From an uncultured Paracoccaceae bacterium (GTDB lineage Bacteria; Pseudomonadota; Alphaproteobacteria; Rhodobacterales; Rhodobacteraceae): a stretch of 64,000 bases of DNA. This document shows, in pieces, positions 8,315 to 17,628 of the stretch. The position numbers were made by a program, and so were the translations under genes. Numbering within the stretch: position 1 is the stretch's first letter; every line of letters starts with the position of its first letter. The notes beneath the pieces were generated by a model. It saw only the letters and a program-made list of their open reading frames with translations, ran no database searches and had not been told where the DNA came from. The stretch is taken from NCBI GenBank assembly GCA_947501025.1, contig CANMUM010000003.1, positions 132,683-196,682 of the forward strand, given 5' to 3'.

Positions 8315-11034
8315 TGTAATGCCTCTTGATAACCCTGCTCAATTGCCTTGCGTAAGCGCTCTTCAATCATTTTTTGTTTGGCTTTCGAATATATTTTCTG
8401 TCCAAAGAGATCTTTCACATAAAAACTATCAATCGCCTCTTCACCATAGGTTGCAATAATTGCAGATGAAATCGAAATATTTGCGCCCACCAATGTTCTT
8501 GCAATATCATAAAGAAGCCCCATGCTATCACGCGTTTCAATCTCTATAATTGTATAAATATCCGATCCATCATTATCAAAGCGAATCTTAGTTGGAACAT
8601 TGAATTGGCGCTCGCGCTTTTTGATCCGCGAACGCTCGGCAATCGCCTCGCCCGCGACAAGTTCACCGCGCAAAATTTTCGTTACATTCTTGCTCAGAGC
8701 GTCTTGGCGTGAAGGCGCATAACAAGCTCCATCACCATCTTGAACCCAAAGGACAGACATCGCCATGCCATCAGAACTCGTATATGTTCGCGCATCGACA
8801 ATGCTCGCCCCTGACAGCGATACTGCCCCACATAAACGAGCGAAAAGCCCTGGATGATCGGGCATGACAAAACAAATCCGTGTTGCATCGCGGTCGTTAT
8901 CTAAGGAGAATCGCAGGCCAAGTACGCTATCTGAACCAGTGCGCAAAAGCTCTGCAAGCTCGGCATGGATTTCGGTACTTAGCGAGAGCCAATAATCAGT
9001 ATAATGACGGCCAAGTTCAAAATCGAGATCACTGTCATCCCAATGCGCAAGAACTTTTGAAAGCTCAGATTTTGCGAGTTTCTCACGCGCAACACTGCCA
9101 GAAAGCACACCATTTTGTTCAAGTGCGTCATATGTCAACGCATGAAGCTCACGAATAAGAACGGCTTTCCAATTGTTCCATGTCTTAGGCCCAACTCCGC
9201 GAATATCGCAAACGGTAAGCACAGTCAGTAGGTCAAGTTTTTCTTGATCACCAACCAATTCTGCAAAATCTGAAATCGTTTTGGGGTCGCTTAAATCGCG
9301 CTTTTGTGCCGCATCCGACATCTCCAAATGATAGCGTACAAGCCACACGACTTGCTCAACTTCAAATCGCTCAAGGCCAAATCTAGGCGCAATTTCGGCA
9401 GCAATTTCTGAACCAATGTCTTCATGCGGGCGCAACATGCCCTTACCAATATCATGCAGCAATAATGCGATATAAAGCACACGCCTATTCACACCATTTT
9501 TCAAGATTCCTGTCGCAACGGGCAAATCTTCAATTAAGAGTTTTTTCTCTATGTCAGCGAGATTAGAAATGCATTGAATTGTGTGTTCATCAACCGTGTA
9601 GCTATGATACATATTATATTGCATCATCGCATCAATATGCGCCCATGGGGGAATAAATTGCCCTAAAAAACCAATCTCATTCATTCGGCGAAGCGCGCGC
9701 TCTGGATTTCCATAATCAAGTAGAAGTGACATAAATAAGCGGTTAGCTTCTTTGCTCGCACGGAACTTATCATCGATCAAATCAGTGTGGCGCGCCATAT
9801 AGCGGAACGCATTGGGATGGATCAAGCGATCATGTTCAAGCGCTAAAGCAAAGATACGCAGCATATTCAATGGGTCTTCTGTAACCGCATTTTCACTTGC
9901 AAAATTAATCCGCCGATGATCCGCTGCAAAAGCCTCAGGCAAATTCAAACTCGGGCTCAAAAATTCTTTAATTTTCGATGGCGATTTCCAAACATGGCGC
10001 GCTTCAAGCTCCGTGATAAACACGCGTGTAATTTCACCCACTTGTCTTGCAGCACGAAAATAGCTTTGCATAAAAACTTCAACCGCTCGCCTGCCTTCCG
10101 TGGCTTCAAAGCCAAGGAACTGCGCAACTTCCACTTGCATATCAAAACTCAAAAGATCATTCGCACGCCCCGATATTTGATGAAGCGCATGGCGAACAGT
10201 CCATAAAAAATCTTCGGATTCTTTGAACTCTGCAAGCTCATCGGGTTGAAAAAAACCAAGCTCCAAAAGCTCCTCTGGTGTGTCAGCGCCCGTGATATAT
10301 TTACCAAGCCAATAAAGCGTCTGAAGATCACGTAAACCGCCCTTGGCTTCTTTCACATTCGGTTCCAACACATAGCGTATATTGCCCGATTTTTGGTGGC
10401 GCTGCTCGCGCTCTTCAAGTTTCGCCTCAATAAATTCAGGGATGGATTTCACGAAAAGCTTGATGCGCAACATTTCCACAAGATCTGCTGCCATTGCTTC
10501 ATCACCTGCTAGAAACCGCTGCTCTAAAAGCGATGTCCTAATCGTTATATCACCTTGGGCTTGGTTCAAACATTCTGCGATTGATCGTACGGATTGCCCA
10601 AGTTTAAGGCCCAAATCCCATATAAAATATAGCATCGTTTCGATGAATGTCTCATGCCATTTTGTTTGTTTATCTGGAAGCAAAAACAAGAGATCAATAT
10701 CTGAATGAGGCGCCATTTCAATACGGCCATAACCTCCGACTGCAATCATGGAAATTTTGTTGTGACCTTGATCATCCTCATCTGGAAACTCGGCTTTTAA
10801 CAATTGGAATAATTGCAAAAGGAGATGATCCGTTATGGCTGTATATTCTTTTTTGAGACCCTTGCGCGTCTGCGGGCTGTCTTGAAATTCCTGCGCAAGG
10901 TTCTCTCTTTTTGCATCATAGCTAGACTTTAAAGTCTCTAAAATTAAAGGGCGGGCAGATGTGAACCCGCCCGCATTTTTGCAAATCTCTAAAAGTGAAG
11001 ACATCTCACTTTCAAATTGTTCTGTATCTGTCAA
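8311..11034 (-). CDS. glnD: Bifunctional uridylyltransferase/uridylyl-removing enzyme
   Basis: Senses glutamine and adds or removes UMP on PII proteins, controlling nitrogen metabolism. Domains in order: nucleotidyltransferase with GGYGR and HSDIDLLFL (residues about 100-117, metal Asp112 and Asp114), the PII-uridylyltransferase helical region, an HD phosphohydrolase domain with LLLHDIGKG near residue 526, and two C-terminal ACT domains (about 715-790 and 830-890). Length 907 is normal. The longest frame starts with TTG directly after the stop codon of the upstream lipoprotein gene in the same frame; an ATG at 11004 (MSSLLEICKN) is an alternative, so the first ten residues are doubtful. Confidence 0.96.
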   Translation of the reverse strand: MTDTEQFESEMSSLLEICKNAGGFTSARPLILETLKSSYDAKRENLAQEFQDSPQTRKGLKKEYTAITDHLLLQLFQLLKAEFPDEDDQGHNKISMIAVGGYGRIEMAPHSDIDLLFLLPDKQTKWHETFIETMLYFIWDLGLKLGQSVRSIAECLNQAQGDITIRTSLLEQRFLAGDEAMAADLVEMLRIKLFVKSIPEFIEAKLEEREQRHQKSGNIRYVLEPNVKEAKGGLRDLQTLYWLGKYITGADTPEELLELGFFQPDELAEFKESEDFLWTVRHALHQISGRANDLLSFDMQVEVAQFLGFEATEGRRAVEVFMQSYFRAARQVGEITRVFITELEARHVWKSPSKIKEFLSPSLNLPEAFAADHRRINFASENAVTEDPLNMLRIFALALEHDRLIHPNAFRYMARHTDLIDDKFRASKEANRLFMSLLLDYGNPERALRRMNEIGFLGQFIPPWAHIDAMMQYNMYHSYTVDEHTIQCISNLADIEKKLLIEDLPVATGILKNGVNRRVLYIALLLHDIGKGMLRPHEDIGSEIAAEIAPRFGLERFEVEQVVWLVRYHLEMSDAAQKRDLSDPKTISDFAELVGDQEKLDLLTVLTVCDIRGVGPKTWNNWKAVLIRELHALTYDALEQNGVLSGSVAREKLAKSELSKVLAHWDDSDLDFELGRHYTDYWLSLSTEIHAELAELLRTGSDSVLGLRFSLDNDRDATRICFVMPDHPGLFARLCGAVSLSGASIVDARTYTSSDGMAMSVLWVQDGDGACYAPSRQDALSKNVTKILRGELVAGEAIAERSRIKKRERQFNVPTKIRFDNDGSDIYTIIEIETRDSMGLLYDIARTLVGANISISSAIIATYGEEAIDSFYVKDLFGQKIYSKAKQKMIEERLRKAIEQGYQEALQ

Positions 11035-12204
11035 TTACATGCTCGCTGGAGCTGGTGAAACCAACACGGCTGATCCACCTTTAACTTGCATTACCGCAAG
11101 AGCGCGATTGGCATGATTGTCCCGATCGAAACGGAACGCACCCATTACGCCTTTAAAGCTCATCGACTTAATGTCATTCGCACCAAATGGTGTTCGGTCA
11201 TTTTGAGATTTTGCTTTTTGAACCAATGTAATAATTGCTGCAACGCCATCATAACCGAGACCTGCAAGGCTATGTGCATTCTGGCCATAAATGGAGTTAA
11301 AGCGTGAATTAAATACATTCGCCGCGCTCAAATCTGGCACTGCAAAATATCCACCATCAAGCTCGGTCTGCTGTAGGAAAGACGAATGCTCATCCCAACG
11401 CGACAGGCCTAGATATTGCGATGAGCCGCTTGAATAACCTTGCGCCGCAAGTGCATTCGCCATGATCCCAAGGCCACCACTTGGTGTATCGGTAAACATG
11501 ACCGATTGCGCACCAGAAGCTTTCAAAGCCGCGGCAATGCCAGGTGCATTTGCTTGAATTCCTGGCACATTTAACGGGTAATTCGTTTCATAAACGACAG
11601 CCATTCTGTGGTCTTTTGCAGCTTTTTTCGATGCAATCATGCCTTGATTCCCACCAAGATCATCTGTTGCCACAATGCCTAAACTGCGTGAACCTTGTGC
11701 CTTTGCATATTGAACGATGCGATTGGCGATCACGTCAAATGTTGTACCAAATGCGTAAACATTGCCACCAGCAACTTCCGCGTTATTTGAAAACGTCCAC
11801 ATTGGAATATTTGGAACCGCATTCGCAACCGCAATGGCCTCAACTGATTTCAAAGGGCCTAAAATTATGTGCGCACCTTGCTCTTGGGCTTGTAACGCCA
11901 TACGTGCGGCGGTTGCTTCACTGCCGCCAGTTTCAAAAACCATCAGCTCAATATCATTATTGTTAAGATCACTATCTGCCATTCTCGCAGCATTCAATAT
12001 AGATTTTCCAATTTGATTGATCGCTGCATTGCCACCACCTGATGGCACCATAAGGGCAACTTTCACAGGTTGGGATAAATCAACTGATGGGCTAGACTGG
12101 AAATCAACACAAGCAGCCAATGCAACCAATACGCCGAAAGATGCGATAATTTTTGAAGCTTTGGTTTTAAAATAGTTTTTTAGATTTAAGAAAGACATTT
12201 TCAT
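11035..12204 (-). CDS. Lipoprotein with periplasmic binding fold, LpoA-like penicillin-binding protein activator family
   Basis: A secreted lipoprotein of 389 residues. The N-terminus is a signal peptide ending in the lipobox LAAC, with Cys32 as the lipidation site. The rest is a type I periplasmic-binding (leucine-binding-like) fold: VALMVPSGGG, IILGPLKS, SLGIVATDDLGGNQG and the late GYDGVAAI segment. In alphaproteobacteria this family sits next to rsmI-yraN-gshB, as here, and is annotated as a PBP activator from distant similarity to LpoA; whether it activates a PBP or binds a small ligand is unproven. It is followed immediately by glnD. Confidence 0.85.
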   Translation of the reverse strand: MKMSFLNLKNYFKTKASKIIASFGVLVALAACVDFQSSPSVDLSQPVKVALMVPSGGGNAAINQIGKSILNAARMADSDLNNNDIELMVFETGGSEATAARMALQAQEQGAHIILGPLKSVEAIAVANAVPNIPMWTFSNNAEVAGGNVYAFGTTFDVIANRIVQYAKAQGSRSLGIVATDDLGGNQGMIASKKAAKDHRMAVVYETNYPLNVPGIQANAPGIAAALKASGAQSVMFTDTPSGGLGIMANALAAQGYSSGSSQYLGLSRWDEHSSFLQQTELDGGYFAVPDLSAANVFNSRFNSIYGQNAHSLAGLGYDGVAAIITLVQKAKSQNDRTPFGANDIKSMSFKGVMGAFRFDRDNHANRALAVMQVKGGSAVLVSPAPASM

Positions 12205-12238
12205 TTTCCCCGATTCACGTCATAATATTGGACAAATG

Positions 12239-12252
12239 TATAATGTGGATAA
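12239..12252 (+). promoter_or_regulatory. Consensus -10 element overlapping a DnaA-box sequence ahead of rsmI
   Basis: TATAAT at 12239-12244 is followed, sharing one base, by TGTGGATAA at 12244-12252, the exact reverse complement of the DnaA box TTATCCACA. The rsmI ATG is at 12259, so a transcript from this -10 would have an extremely short leader, and I see no Shine-Dalgarno. No good -35 is visible at normal spacing, which lowers confidence that this is the promoter. Confidence 0.4.
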
Positions 12253-12258
12253 CCCCTT

Positions 12259-13146
12259 ATGAAAACCCCTGAAAATTGGCTAGCTCAGTTCGCTGACGAA
12301 AAACTTCGTAGCGGCCTATACTTAACGGCTTTACCCATAGGGAATTTGGGTGATATCACCCTTCGCGCACTCAACATATTGTTACTTGCCGATGAGATTT
12401 GGGCAGAAGACACACGCAATATTCGCAAACTGATGTCGCTTTATGGAATTGGTGTGAATGATCGCAATATTTTGGCCTGCCATGATCACAATGAGGGCCA
12501 TATGGCTGAGCGCTTGGTTGAAGCGGTGAATACAGGCAAAGTGATCGCTTATGTATCGGATGCGGGTATGCCGATGATCTCTGATCCGGGGTTTCGTTTG
12601 GTGAATGCTGCGCGTCTTGCGGGCATATATTACACAGTGCTACCGGGGGCATCCGCCGTCATCTCTGCACTTGTTCTTGCAGGCGCGCCATCTGATCGAT
12701 TTGGCTTTTTTGGTTTCGTCCCCAGCAAAAGCGAACAACGCAATCGATTCTTGGATGAACTCTCGTCAAAAAACATGACCTCAATCGTTTTTGAAAGCGC
12801 CAATAGATTGGCCAAAACGATTGATGCAATGCTAGGTATTTTTGCCGACAATACAGAAATTTCGATCGTCCGTGAAATCAGCAAAACTTTCGAGGAAGTC
12901 ATCACCGCGTCAATTAAAGATATGCCAGAAAAGCTTGGCGAACATATTATCAAAGGCGAAATCGTCATTGTCATTTCCCCTCAAGAGGCTTCAAAAACAA
13001 CTCAAGAAGATCTTGAGAACACGCTCACAGAGATGCTCAAAACGCATAGGCTGAATGATGCGGTTAAGCAAATTGCGGCAAGCTCTGATTGGTCGCGCAA
13101 TGATATTTACGAACTCGCTCTCACCATAAAAGACAAAGCTAAATAA
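12259..13146 (+). CDS. rsmI: 16S rRNA (cytidine-1402-2'-O)-methyltransferase
   Basis: SAM-dependent enzyme methylating the 2'-OH of C1402 in the 16S rRNA decoding centre. This is a tetrapyrrole-methylase fold: LYLTALPIGNLGDITLRAL at the N-terminus, AEDTRNIRKL, YVSDAGMPMISDPG, then VLPGASAVISAL. The 295 residues fit the family. It starts the plus-strand set rsmI-yraN-gshB and is divergent from the lipoprotein gene across 54 bases, a conserved alphaproteobacterial arrangement. No Shine-Dalgarno is visible before the ATG, suggesting a near-leaderless message. Confidence 0.95.
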   Translation: MKTPENWLAQFADEKLRSGLYLTALPIGNLGDITLRALNILLLADEIWAEDTRNIRKLMSLYGIGVNDRNILACHDHNEGHMAERLVEAVNTGKVIAYVSDAGMPMISDPGFRLVNAARLAGIYYTVLPGASAVISALVLAGAPSDRFGFFGFVPSKSEQRNRFLDELSSKNMTSIVFESANRLAKTIDAMLGIFADNTEISIVREISKTFEEVITASIKDMPEKLGEHIIKGEIVIVISPQEASKTTQEDLENTLTEMLKTHRLNDAVKQIAASSDWSRNDIYELALTIKDKAK

Positions 13147-13209
13147 AATCATGATCATTTCTCTCTGATATTTTAGCTTTTGATAAACATATGCGTCCAT
13201 ATTCGCGCT

Positions 13210-13578
13210 ATGAAGCATATAACATTATCCAATTTGGAAAAGGGTAAAATTGGCGAGGAGTTCGCGCAATCGCTCTACCAAAAAGCCGGTTTCGATATCC
13301 TCGAAACTGATTTGCGCATAGGGCGAGCACAAGTTGATCTTGTGGCTAGGCGCAAAGACCTTATTTGTTTCGTTGAAGTTAAATACCGCCGAACCATGCA
13401 TGAAGCCCATCATGCGATCAAGGTAGCCCAGCTCAACCGAATTGCGCGCTGCGCCGATCATTATATGCAAGAACGCCCTCAAAATTGGCAAATTGATGCC
13501 CTCCTTATTGATCGCAATATGAACTGGCAAAGGATTGACAATATTCCTCATGCAATGCACATCTGGAGGAGAAAATAA
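13210..13578 (+). CDS. yraN: UPF0102/YraN family protein
   Basis: Small predicted nuclease-fold protein (122 residues from the ATG at 13210). The restriction-endonuclease-like core is visible as GKIGEEFAQSLY, then RAQVDLVARRKDLICFVEVKYR, which supplies the D...EVK metal-binding residues of the Holliday-resolvase-like fold. The biological role is not established for the family. It lies between rsmI and gshB, its usual neighbours. The frame also opens at a TTG at 13180, but the ATG gives the normal N-terminus. Only 12 bases separate it from gshB, so they are probably co-transcribed. Confidence 0.9.
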   Translation: MKHITLSNLEKGKIGEEFAQSLYQKAGFDILETDLRIGRAQVDLVARRKDLICFVEVKYRRTMHEAHHAIKVAQLNRIARCADHYMQERPQNWQIDALLIDRNMNWQRIDNIPHAMHIWRRK

Positions 13579-13590
13579 AGGACGCTACAA

Positions 13591-14559
13591 ATGCCCGCAG
13601 AAAAAGCTTTAAATATTGAGCCGTTAAAAGTTGCTATGCAAATGGACCCTATCGATCATGTCGATATTGATGCCGATAGTAGCTTTCGTATAGCTGAAGA
13701 GGCTCAAGCACACGGCCATGAAATTTATTATTACGCTCCCGATGATTTGCGCTTTGACAGCGGTGTCGTTTCTGCAGAATTGACGCCTATAACCCTGCGC
13801 CGTGAAAAAGGTAATCATGTCACCAAAGGCGCAACAAAGCTCACAGATCTCCGCGAGATGGATGTGATTTGGCTGCGCCAAGACCCGCCCTTTGATATGC
13901 ACTATATCACCAACACTCATATGCTTGAGCGTCTGCGCGATGATGTGCTTGTTGTGAATGATCCATTTTGGGTCCGCAATTTCCCTGAAAAACTGCTCGT
14001 TCTCAATTTCCAAGATTTAACACCTCCAACAATGATCGCCCGCAATTTGGATGCAATAAAAGACTTCCGCAAACGTTATGGTGATATCATCGTGAAGCCA
14101 CTTTATGGCAATGGTGGAGCTGGAGTGTTCAAGATTAAAAAGGACGACAGCAATCTCAACTCATTATTCGAACTCTTTACCGCGACCTCTCGCGAGCCAT
14201 TAATTGCTCAGCAGTTTCTGCCCGATGTATCGGCTGGGGATAAGCGCATTATCCTTGTCGATGGCGAGCCTGTAGGCGCGATCAATCGCGTCCCTGCCAA
14301 AGGTGAAACGCGTTCGAATATGCATGTTGGCGGCCGCCCTGAAAAAATTGGCCTGACCAAGCGTGATTTGGAAATCTGCACAAGAATCGGGCCTTTTTTG
14401 AAAGAACATGGGCAAATATTCGTCGGCATTGACGTCATCGGTGACTATCTGACCGAAATCAATGTGACCTCACCAACAGGCATTCAAGAAATGGAACGCT
14501 TTGATGGTGTGAACATTGCTGAGAAAATCTGGCAAGCGATCGAAAGCAAATCTAGCTAG
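13591..14559 (+). CDS. gshB: Glutathione synthase
   Basis: ATP-grasp ligase joining gamma-glutamylcysteine and glycine to make glutathione. Family features along 322 residues: [19 protein letters not shown] near the N-terminus, [29 protein letters not shown] (ATP-grasp), [18 protein letters not shown] and the C-terminal [13 protein letters not shown]. Its product is the substrate or cofactor of several other proteins encoded here (gor, grxC, Grx-MauE). The last four bases overlap the end of the convergent pth gene. Confidence 0.97.
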   Translation: MPAEKALNIEPLKVAMQMDPIDHVDIDADSSFRIAEEAQAHGHEIYYYAPDDLRFDSGVVSAELTPITLRREKGNHVTKGATKLTDLREMDVIWLRQDPPFDMHYITNTHMLERLRDDVLVVNDPFWVRNFPEKLLVLNFQDLTPPTMIARNLDAIKDFRKRYGDIIVKPLYGNGGAGVFKIKKDDSNLNSLFELFTATSREPLIAQQFLPDVSAGDKRIILVDGEPVGAINRVPAKGETRSNMHVGGRPEKIGLTKRDLEICTRIGPFLKEHGQIFVGIDVIGDYLTEINVTSPTGIQEMERFDGVNIAEKIWQAIESKSS

Positions 14560-15107
14560 CGTTTGAGTTCTTCCATGAACATGCTATCATTTCCTGACAC
14601 CCATTTTTCGGCAGCTTTTGGGATATTGTCTTGAAGACGTGCAATCCATTCATTGTCGGCCTTCGCAAAATCATGCAACACATAATCAGCCACGCGATTT
14701 TTATCACCAGGATGGCCAATACCCACACGAAGCCGCTGAAAATCAGCACTCATATGCGCGATGATTGAACGCAGCCCATTATGACCTGCATGACCTCCTG
14801 CCATTTTGAGTTTCAAATGCCCGGGTTCAAGATCAAGCTCATCATGAATGACCAAAATATCTTTGATGTCAATTTTATAAAACTTCGCAGCCGCCGCAAC
14901 AGAGGTGCCCGAAAGATTCATAAATGTTTGAGGTTTGAGCAATATCACATCTTCGCCATCGATTTTGGCGCGCATCTCATGGGCTTGAAATTTATCGCGC
15001 CAATTGCCATGAGAATCACCCAATGCATCAAGCAAAATAAACCCGATATTATGGCGTGTCGCCTCATATTTTGGCCCTGGATTGCCGAGCCCAACGATCA
15101 TTTTCAT
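14556..15107 (-). CDS. pth: Peptidyl-tRNA hydrolase
   Basis: Releases peptides from prematurely dropped peptidyl-tRNA. The catalytic His19 lies in ATRHNIGF, Asn9 in GLGNPGP, and Asp89 in [20 protein letters not shown] is the other family signature. The 183-residue length is typical. The ATG at 15107 has a strong GAGGTGAT site. It is downstream of rplY on the same strand, a common bacterial pair, with a terminator hairpin between them, so pth is either expressed by read-through or from its own promoter. Confidence 0.97.
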   Translation of the reverse strand: MKMIVGLGNPGPKYEATRHNIGFILLDALGDSHGNWRDKFQAHEMRAKIDGEDVILLKPQTFMNLSGTSVAAAAKFYKIDIKDILVIHDELDLEPGHLKLKMAGGHAGHNGLRSIIAHMSADFQRLRVGIGHPGDKNRVADYVLHDFAKADNEWIARLQDNIPKAAEKWVSGNDSMFMEELKR

Positions 15108-15120
15108 ATTATCACCTCAA

Positions 15121-15148
15121 AAACAAAAGACCCGCCAAGGCGGGTCTT
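15121..15148 (-). terminator. Rho-independent terminator between rplY and pth
   Basis: Read on the minus strand, the hairpin AAGACCCGCC-TT-GGCGGGTCTT is followed directly by a T-rich run (TTTTGTTTTT). The stem is ten perfect pairs with a two-base loop. It lies 14 bases before the pth start codon and just after the rplY stop, so it can end most rplY transcripts or attenuate the pair. Confidence 0.9.
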
Positions 15149-15170
15149 GTCAACTCTTCGCAAACAGAAC

Positions 15171-15806
15171 TTATGATTCAGCTGCGGGGCTTTCAGCTGC
15201 GGCGCCTTCTTCAGTCGCTTCGTCCTCTTCATCGTCAAGTGCGATTGTAGGAGCAGAAATATTTGCGATAACAAAATCACGATCAATAGTTGGCTTACAA
15301 CCAGTCGGCAATTTCACATCTGAAATGTGGATAACATCGCCGATTTGCACTTCCGCTAAATCTACTGTGATATGATCAGGAATGTTGTCGGCTGGCACAA
15401 GAAGCTCAACTTCAGGACGAACAGCAACCAAGTTACCACCACGTTTAATACCAATAGATGTGTCTTGGTTCTCAAACTTAACAGGGATAGCCAATGCGAT
15501 GCTGGCACCTTTTGCCAAACGCAAGAAATCAATATGCGTTGGAAGATCGTTCACCTTATTGCGCTGCACATCACGACATACAACACGCTCCTCAGCGCCA
15601 TCGATGTTCAATGTATGCAAAGTTGACAAAAATTTGCCAAGCTTCAAACGACGAATCAACTCTGATTGCTTCACTTTGATTGCTATAGGGTCTTTACCAG
15701 CGCCATAAACAACGCCAGGTACAAATCCATCGCGGCGAGTTTGACGTGCGGCCCCCTTGCCAACACCTTCGCGAACGACGACTTCGATAATGCTTTTCTC
15801 AGCCAT
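15171..15806 (-). CDS. rplY: 50S ribosomal protein L25/Ctc
   Basis: Binds 5S rRNA in the large subunit; this is the long CTC-type form with the extra C-terminal TL5 domain (about 210 residues). Features: GKGAARQTRRDGFVPGVVYG at the N-terminus, THIDFLRL midway, PDHITVDLAEVQIGDVIHISD, and an acidic Ala/Glu-rich tail typical of alphaproteobacterial L25. I chose the ATG at 15806 (MAEKSII) because GGAGAATAAA precedes it; an ATG 12 bases upstream overlaps that Shine-Dalgarno. A 275-base structured gap lies upstream. Confidence 0.96.
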   Translation of the reverse strand: MAEKSIIEVVVREGVGKGAARQTRRDGFVPGVVYGAGKDPIAIKVKQSELIRRLKLGKFLSTLHTLNIDGAEERVVCRDVQRNKVNDLPTHIDFLRLAKGASIALAIPVKFENQDTSIGIKRGGNLVAVRPEVELLVPADNIPDHITVDLAEVQIGDVIHISDVKLPTGCKPTIDRDFVIANISAPTIALDDEEDEATEEGAAAESPAAES

Positions 15807-15922
15807 TTTATTCTCCATTTAAATTAAAGCGCGCCTCCAAGGGTGTCTGCGCCAATGCGGCCTAGTAACCGATTTAACCCAAAATGGAAAGCCGAATCTT
15901 TTGAAGCCTTTAAAATGTGAAA

Positions 15923-16031
15923 CCCACCGCAATTCTTCATTGCAGTGGGGCCCAGCCTAAGCGCCTATTCATCATTGTCCCTATCAACGAAGCGCTTATG
16001 CCTTGTTAGCGGCGGCGAACCTTGAACGCCG
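15923..16031. other. Structured intergenic segment upstream of rplY, possible leader or small RNA
   Basis: Three inverted repeats occur within 110 bases: CCCACCGCAAT/ATTGCAGTGGG (15923-15933 with 15939-15949, one mismatch, five-base loop), TAAGCGC/GCGCTTA (15958-15964 with 15992-15998) and CGGCG/CGCCG (16013-16017 with 16027-16031). The gap between rplY and the TetR gene has no plausible protein-coding frame. On the minus strand the first hairpin listed would be the last transcribed, followed by GTTTCACATTTT, a weak terminator tail. I could not match it to a known RNA family. Confidence 0.4.
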
Positions 16032-16081
16032 TTCATGAGGAACCTACATCACCTTTCAACACTGTTCAACATAAATATTAT

Positions 16082-16678
16082 TCAAGATTTATTGAGTATT
16101 TCCCGCATGAGCCAAATAATCATGCCCTCAAGGTTTTCTTGCGGTACAGAGATGATTCGGCGCTCAACACCCAAATAGACAACGCCGTGCACAGCAGAAA
16201 ATATAGTTCGTGTTATGCATCGTATTTCTACAAAATCCTCAGCTGGGTATATCTGGGCAACAAGCTCTTCGATAATTGAAAATAATATAGAGCTTTTTTC
16301 AAGATAGGTCTTCGGAAACTCATCGACAGGGACCATTTCAATTTCAAAAATTGTCATCCAAAGGCGCTCATTTTCGAGTGCAAATTTCAGATATGCACAT
16401 CCCGCCATGATCAAATTATCTTTTGGATCGGTTTTCTGAGCCTTTTGAATTTCGGTGACCACAAATTTGTACATGCGATCAAAAGTGCGCAAATTGACGG
16501 CTTCTATAATCGATTGCAGATCGCTAAATACGTTATAAATTGCACCGACAGCACAGCCCGCATCCTTTGCAAGAGCCCTTGCATTAATTGAATCGCTACC
16601 ATTTTGTGCAATCGAATTTTCGGCCAAGTCAACAATTTTGTTCCTTAGTTCCGAATGGCGTGTGTGTGTGCTATCCAC
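16082..16678 (-). CDS. TetR/AcrR family transcriptional regulator
   Basis: One-component regulator of 198 residues. The N-terminal helix-turn-helix is clear: RNKIVDLAENSIAQNG, then INARALAKDAGCAVGAIYNVFSD (about residues 32-54). The C-terminal ligand/dimerisation half (WMTIFEIEM, TIFSAVHGVVYLGV) resembles WHG-type TetR proteins. The start is GTG at 16678 behind AGAGG. It lies alone between rplY and trpA on the same strand, 27 bases downstream in map order from trpA's 3' end, so no obvious target is adjacent and the effector is unknown. Confidence 0.85.
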   Translation of the reverse strand: MDSTHTRHSELRNKIVDLAENSIAQNGSDSINARALAKDAGCAVGAIYNVFSDLQSIIEAVNLRTFDRMYKFVVTEIQKAQKTDPKDNLIMAGCAYLKFALENERLWMTIFEIEMVPVDEFPKTYLEKSSILFSIIEELVAQIYPAEDFVEIRCITRTIFSAVHGVVYLGVERRIISVPQENLEGMIIWLMREILNKS

Positions 16679-16705
16679 AAAAACCTCTTAACCTATTCAA
16701 CCTGC

Positions 16706-17497
16706 TTACCTTGTTTTAGCACCTTTGGATAGAGCAGAGACAAATTCTAATATTTCACTCTTTGGTTTTTTAGCTTCAATCATTTTAACGATCGCGCTGC
16801 CCACAACAACACCATCAGCAACACCACCAATATCACGCGCATTTTCGGGTGTATTCACACCAAAACCGACACATACGGGCAATCCTGTGGCCGATTTAAT
16901 TCGCGCAACTTGTGGTGCAACATCAGCCGCAGCTGCAGATGCTGCCCCTGTTATACCCGTAATTGATACGTAATACACGAATCCTGATGTATTTTGTGCA
17001 ACTTTGGTTAATCTCGCATCATCAGTCGTGGGTGTGGTAAGGCGAATAAAATCGATATTTTTGGCGAGCGCAGGTACGCAAAGCTCATCATCTTCTTCAG
17101 GAGGCAGATCCACAACAATCAGGCCATCAGCGCCAGCTTCTTTCGCGGCATCTAAAAACGCTTCAACGCCCATCGCATAAATCGGATTATAATACCCCAT
17201 AAGCACAATCGGAGTCTCATTGTTTTTCTCACGGAACACACGCACAGTTTCGAGTGTTTTTTGTAACGTCATGCCGCCATCAAGAGCGCGCTGCCCTGCA
17301 AGCTGGATCGTAGTGCCATCGGCCATGGGATCTGTAAACGGCATACCAATTTCAATCACATCCACACCCGCTGATGGCAAATCACATATTAAATCCGTCG
17401 CCGTCTCGAAGTTTGGATCACCGCCCATCACAAAAGCTACAAATGCAGTTTCGCTCTTGGCTTTCAAATCTTCAAATCGTTTGGCGATGCGGCTCAT
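16706..17497 (-). CDS. trpA: Tryptophan synthase alpha chain
   Basis: Cleaves indole-3-glycerol phosphate to indole in the last step of tryptophan synthesis, working with TrpB. From the ATG at 17497 (GAGG upstream) the protein has 263 residues, with the catalytic pair at the canonical positions Glu49 and Asp60 in [31 protein letters not shown] and VGFGVNTPE are further family segments. The frame continues 51 bases upstream without family similarity. No trpB or trpF is adjacent: the gene stands alone, divergent from ychF. Confidence 0.96.
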   Translation of the reverse strand: MSRIAKRFEDLKAKSETAFVAFVMGGDPNFETATDLICDLPSAGVDVIEIGMPFTDPMADGTTIQLAGQRALDGGMTLQKTLETVRVFREKNNETPIVLMGYYNPIYAMGVEAFLDAAKEAGADGLIVVDLPPEEDDELCVPALAKNIDFIRLTTPTTDDARLTKVAQNTSGFVYYVSITGITGAASAAAADVAPQVARIKSATGLPVCVGFGVNTPENARDIGGVADGVVVGSAIVKMIEAKKPKSEILEFVSALSKGAKTR

Positions 17498-17628
17498 ATG
17501 GGTATCCTCAAATTTTATCCTTAGCACTCTTGGCAAATGACCCGCCAAAGTGCAAGCCTTTCTCTTGCTTTATTGAAGTTTACACCATAGAAGCTTTGGC
17601 GAATACTCTGCAAATTAGTGAGGATATT

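Noticed and set aside
15915-16040. 6S RNA, SRP RNA or tmRNA in the gap upstream of rplY
   Set aside because: I could not find the conserved sequence elements of any of these, so only an unnamed structured region is reported.
17374-17628. Longer ychF reaching back over the trpA start
   Set aside because: The extension is the reverse complement of trpA's 5' end and lacks family similarity; the ATG at 17629 has a good Shine-Dalgarno and gives the normal length.
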